Assembly: GCA_016209785.1 (NCBI GenBank)
Contig: JACQVM010000388.1
Coordinates: 1 to 7,656, forward strand
Direction: 5' to 3'
From: Candidatus Melainabacteria bacterium
GTDB taxonomy: Bacteria; Cyanobacteriota; Vampirovibrionia; Obscuribacterales; Obscuribacteraceae
Length of the DNA stretch: 7,656 bases
Part shown: piece by piece, positions 5,558 to 7,656 of the stretch
Layout: the number at the start of each line of letters is the position of its first letter
Numbering within the stretch: the stretch's first letter is position 1
Translations under genes and position numbers: made by a program
The notes under the pieces: generated by a model
The model's database searches: none
The model's input: only the letters and a program-made list of their open reading frames with translations
What the model was told of the DNA's origin: nothing

Positions 5558-6664
5558 ATGACAACTGCTCAGCTAAGAGAAACACCATTGGCTGCAACTC
5601 ATCGAAGATTTGGGGCACGCATGGTTGATTTTGCAGGGTGGAACATGCCCGTGCAATACAAATCAATTATTGCTGAGCATATGGCTGTAAGAACAAGAAT
5701 TGGTATCTTTGATGTTTCACACATGGGTGAGTTTGTAGTCAAAGGCTCAGGTGCACATGATTTTGTTCAGTATGTTATTGCAAATGATCTCGGCAGGCTT
5801 AAGGCACCAAATGCAGCACTGTACACGCAGTTTGTAAATCAATATGGGGGAACTGTAGATGATCTCATTGTCTATCGGCGCAATGATGATTACCTAATGG
5901 TAGTGAACGCATCAAACATTGAGAAGGACTGGAAATGGCTTGCCGAACACGCCAAGAATCTCCATGATGTGGTTCTTGATGATATTTCTGATGCAACTGG
6001 ACTGATAGCTCTTCAAGGACCAGAATCTGTGAAGTTGATGGGTAAGCTTGGTGGTAGCCAGGCTGACAAGCTGCCAGCTTTTGGCTATGGTGAAGGCACT
6101 GTAGGCGGTGTTGCAGTAAGCTTTGGCCGAACTGGTTATACAGGAGAGGATGGATTTGAAATTTTTGTCAAAGCTAAAGATGCCGACAAGCTATGGAACG
6201 TGTTAATTGAAAATGGTCAAGATTTAGGAATTGAGCCATGCGGGCTAGGAGCACGTGACACGTTAAGATTGGAAGCAGGTATGCCGCTTTATGGACATGA
6301 GCTAAATGACCATACAAGTCCTCTGGAGGCAGGTCTTGGTTGGAGTGTACGGTTAGACAAAGAGGATTTTATTGGACGTGAAGCCTTGCTTAGACAAAAG
6401 GGAGAAGGCCTGTCACGTGTGTGCGTATGTCTTAAGGTCGACAGCAAGGCATTACCGAGACAGGGTTATGCTATCTATGCTTACGGCAAAAAAATTGGCG
6501 AGGTTGCAAGTGGATCTCAAGGCATTTTTGTTGGCTATCCTATAGCCATGGGCTTTGTACCACCAGCTTATAGCGAGATAGGACAAGAACTATCAGTGGA
6601 AATTCGTGGCACACAAATGCCGGCTGTTGTAGTAAAGCGACCCTTTTACAAACGACAATCCTAG
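5558..6664 (+). CDS. gcvT: GcvT, aminomethyltransferase (glycine cleavage T protein)
   Basis: GcvT takes the aminomethyl group from the lipoyl arm of the H protein and passes the carbon to tetrahydrofolate, giving 5,10-methylene-THF and ammonia, in the cytoplasm. The 368-residue length is normal and the protein is complete. Residues 24-34 carry DFAGWNMPVQY and 47-58 RIGIFDVSHMGE. GGTVDD at 97-102 contains the conserved catalytic aspartate (D101 here). VVNASN lies at 115-120, ALQGPES at 151-157, GRTGYTGEDGFE at 190-201, and the folate-site segment EPCGLGARDTLRLEAGMPLY at 226-245. The C-terminal barrel has ASGSQGIFVGYPIAMGFVPP at 317-336. The start is set by a strong ribosome site 7 nt upstream. 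No gcvH or gcvP is in the window; the next gene downstream is convergent, so gcvT stands as a single-gene unit here and its partners must lie elsewhere. The stop codon overlaps that of the convergent gene. Confidence 0.97.
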   Translation: MTTAQLRETPLAATHRRFGARMVDFAGWNMPVQYKSIIAEHMAVRTRIGIFDVSHMGEFVVKGSGAHDFVQYVIANDLGRLKAPNAALYTQFVNQYGGTVDDLIVYRRNDDYLMVVNASNIEKDWKWLAEHAKNLHDVVLDDISDATGLIALQGPESVKLMGKLGGSQADKLPAFGYGEGTVGGVAVSFGRTGYTGEDGFEIFVKAKDADKLWNVLIENGQDLGIEPCGLGARDTLRLEAGMPLYGHELNDHTSPLEAGLGWSVRLDKEDFIGREALLRQKGEGLSRVCVCLKVDSKALPRQGYAIYAYGKKIGEVASGSQGIFVGYPIAMGFVPPAYSEIGQELSVEIRGTQMPAVVVKRPFYKRQS

Positions 6665-6834
6665 TGGAGCAAATACATTTGTGCGCGCACTGCTGGATTT
6701 AAAGCTGGATAAACCCATGGGGCATCATAGCTGGCCTTAACTTGTGCTTCTGATTTTAGCCAAGTAGGGGATGTCACCACCAACATAGCTAGCATAAGCC
6801 CCAGCCAAACAGTTCTTAGTTCAATTCTGACCAT
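6661..6834 (-). CDS. Small secreted or anchored peptide (57 aa), unknown function
   Basis: I do not recognise this gene. From ATG 6834 it encodes 57 residues: a basic start (MVRIELR), a hydrophobic core at about 9-23 (VWLGLMLAMLVVTSP), then KSEAQVKASYDAPWVYPALN and a short tail. The pattern fits a signal peptide with a possible cut after SEA, leaving a mature peptide of about 26 residues with an aromatic-proline DAPWVYPALNP segment. GAGGA (plus 6838-6842) lies 3 nt before the ATG, a strong but slightly close ribosome site, and favours this start over the TTG at 6870. The last base of the gcvT reading frame and this stop share CTAG at 6661-6664, each strand reading TAG. A coding call for such a short frame is uncertain, but signal-like composition plus a ribosome site support it. 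Confidence 0.5.
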   Translation of the reverse strand: MVRIELRTVWLGLMLAMLVVTSPTWLKSEAQVKASYDAPWVYPALNPAVRAQMYLLH

Positions 6835-6862
6835 AGTTCCTCTTCGGGGCACCAAGGCACCC

Positions 6863-6891
6863 AAGTGCAAAGAAGTGCAAAAGACTTCTTT
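6863..6891. repeat. 10-bp direct repeat and hairpin upstream of the small secreted peptide
   Basis: AAGTGCAAAG at 6863-6872 is followed directly by AAGTGCAAAA at 6873-6882. Overlapping this, AAAGAAGT (6869-6876) pairs with ACTTCTTT (6884-6891) around a 7-nt loop. A second pairing, AAGAC (6881-6885) with GTCTT, uses some of the same bases, so the two structures exclude each other. The element lies between two minus-strand genes and could be a leader structure of the peptide gene or a weak terminator of the gene before it. Confidence 0.4.
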
Positions 6892-7095
6892 AAGGTCTTA
6901 GCTATCTCTTACCCAGGAGGTTGGATCTTAAAAACTTGTTTTATTGGTTTGTAACTTGTGCATTTTTGGCTCTTGACCCAGCCTTAATGGTGTCCAGATT
7001 GCGCGCTTGTTACAATGCCTTTCTAGTCTCGCGCCCTTTCTGGGGCGGAGGACATCCGTTATCTCGACTTGGTCGAATCTCAGTACTAGTTACTT
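6892..7095. other. Intergenic stretch of about 200 nt without a supported gene
   Basis: A plus-strand frame is open here from TTG 6921, and AGGAGG occurs at 6915-6920, but the two directly touch, so the spacing is wrong, and the frame ends inside the opposite gene. CGCCC and GGGCG form a 5-bp stem around 7032-7047. ACTAG (7085-7089) and CTAGT (7096-7100) form another over the stop of the minus-strand gene. None has a T-tract. I see no tRNA. Confidence 0.4.
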
Positions 7096-7656
7096 CTAGT
7101 CGCTCTTCTGCTTCTTTGTCTTGCTAGACAGACTTTGCCGTCTTGTTTTTCCTTTGGTTTCTTCTCTTTGCTTGATTTCCTGTTCCTGAGCTGACTGATT
7201 GGTTTCTTGCTGCGACTGGCTTTGTTCCTTTTGTGTCATTCCATTTTCAGCCATTGTTACAGCTTCCCATACATGGTCTTGGAGGTTTCGCGACGTTGCA
7301 ATTGCTCCTTGCCGGGCAAAGCCATTCACTTGCCTTTGAGACAGTTCGAGCAAAAGTGTCGATAAGAGACGTCTGAGATTGCCTAGCTTGTCTTCTAGCT
7401 CAAGTGACCATTCTTCGGCTTCCAGCGCCAACCTGAGCTGATGTATTTCTTCTCGATGTTTCTGAATGTCTATTCTCTTGGCTAAAGTCTCTTTCCTGTC
7501 CTCGTGTGTGAGGCAGCGCTCAATGATGCGTCGAAGCTCGGCATCCGGATCTCTATGGACATTGTACTTATGCTGATCTAAGTACATCCAGGACCCAAGG
7601 GCTCTGCTGGAGAAATCTAGACTGTCGTGCATTAGGCGCGTGATCGGAGTGTCTCG
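7096..7656 (-). CDS. Coiled-coil protein with Gln/Lys-rich tail, 5' end outside window
   Basis: I do not recognise this protein. The frame is open to the right edge (eight codons reading RDTPITRL before an ATG at 7632), and that ATG has no ribosome site, so the gene most likely begins beyond the window; 186 residues are visible. Counting from the visible start, residues 36-108 are strongly charged and helical with heptad-like leucines (DAELRRIIERCL, EEIHQLRLALEAEEW, LGNLRRLLSTLLLELSQRQ), suggesting a coiled coil or helical hairpin. Residues about 141-186 are a low-complexity, probably disordered tail rich in Gln, Glu, Lys and Ser, ending in a basic run (KTKKQKSD). The visible part has no membrane segment. 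The upstream missing part could carry a catalytic or DNA-binding domain; nothing visible says which. Confidence 0.75.
   Translation of the reverse strand, partial: RDTPITRLMHDSLDFSSRALGSWMYLDQHKYNVHRDPDAELRRIIERCLTHEDRKETLAKRIDIQKHREEIHQLRLALEAEEWSLELEDKLGNLRRLLSTLLLELSQRQVNGFARQGAIATSRNLQDHVWEAVTMAENGMTQKEQSQSQQETNQSAQEQEIKQREETKGKTRRQSLSSKTKKQKSD

Noticed and set aside
7050..7085. tRNA-like GGTCGAATCTC near 7070
   Set aside because: It resembles a T-loop at first glance, but the flanking bases do not pair and no acceptor or anticodon arm can be drawn.
6921..7127. Plus-strand open frame from TTG 6921 near an AGGAGG
   Set aside because: The AGGAGG touches the TTG so spacing is unsuitable, the next in-frame TTG is too far, and the frame runs into the opposite gene with a low-complexity serine end.

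Overview
The window looks like an ordinary bacterial chromosomal segment of moderate GC (by eye in the mid-40s percent), with good Shine-Dalgarno sites and some GTG starts. It holds three confidently recognised genes: the 3' end of an ftsW-type SEDS gene, murG, and gcvT. A fourth gene is a clear sodium:solute symporter. The remaining genes are small or lineage-specific proteins I cannot name. The sequence does not fix the taxon. The divergent murG and the run of unknown small helical and TPR proteins would fit a poorly sampled lineage, and a non-photosynthetic relative of the cyanobacteria is one guess, but this is weak inference.

Region 1 (1-1378) is the end of a cell-wall operon on the plus strand. 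The last 78 codons of an FtsW-like lipid II polymerase are followed after 8 nt by a complete murG, which makes lipid II. Region 2 (1379-1988) starts with a GC-rich, hairpin-rich block of about 120 nt that looks unlike its surroundings. A 63-residue minus-strand protein follows, then a leader region divergent to the next plus-strand gene. Region 3 (1989-3011) is a probable two-gene unit: a secreted or membrane-anchored TPR protein, then 18 nt later a single-pass membrane protein with a helical cytoplasmic part.

Region 4 (3012-3814) holds a long leader and a 103-residue, extremely acidic protein built on four near-identical 42-bp tandem repeats. After it come several hairpins, one of which resembles the right end of an IS200/IS605-type (TnpA/TnpB) element. 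Region 5 (3815-5557) is a minus-strand sodium:solute symporter whose terminator overlaps its own stop codon, then a divergent intergenic region. Region 6 (5558-6892) is gcvT, the glycine-cleavage T protein, standing without gcvH or gcvP in view. It shares a CTAG stop with a convergent 57-residue secreted peptide. Region 7 (6893-7656) is a gene-poor stretch followed by the 3' part of a minus-strand coiled-coil protein with a Gln/Glu/Lys-rich tail, which runs off the window.

The ftsW-murG pair works in one pathway: lipid II synthesis, then septal polymerisation. The other genes show no obvious shared pathway. I see no CRISPR array, tRNA, rRNA, complete mobile element or recognisable defence system. 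The most unusual items are the repeat-expanded acidic protein, the solitary IS605-like end, and the structured GC-rich block after murG.
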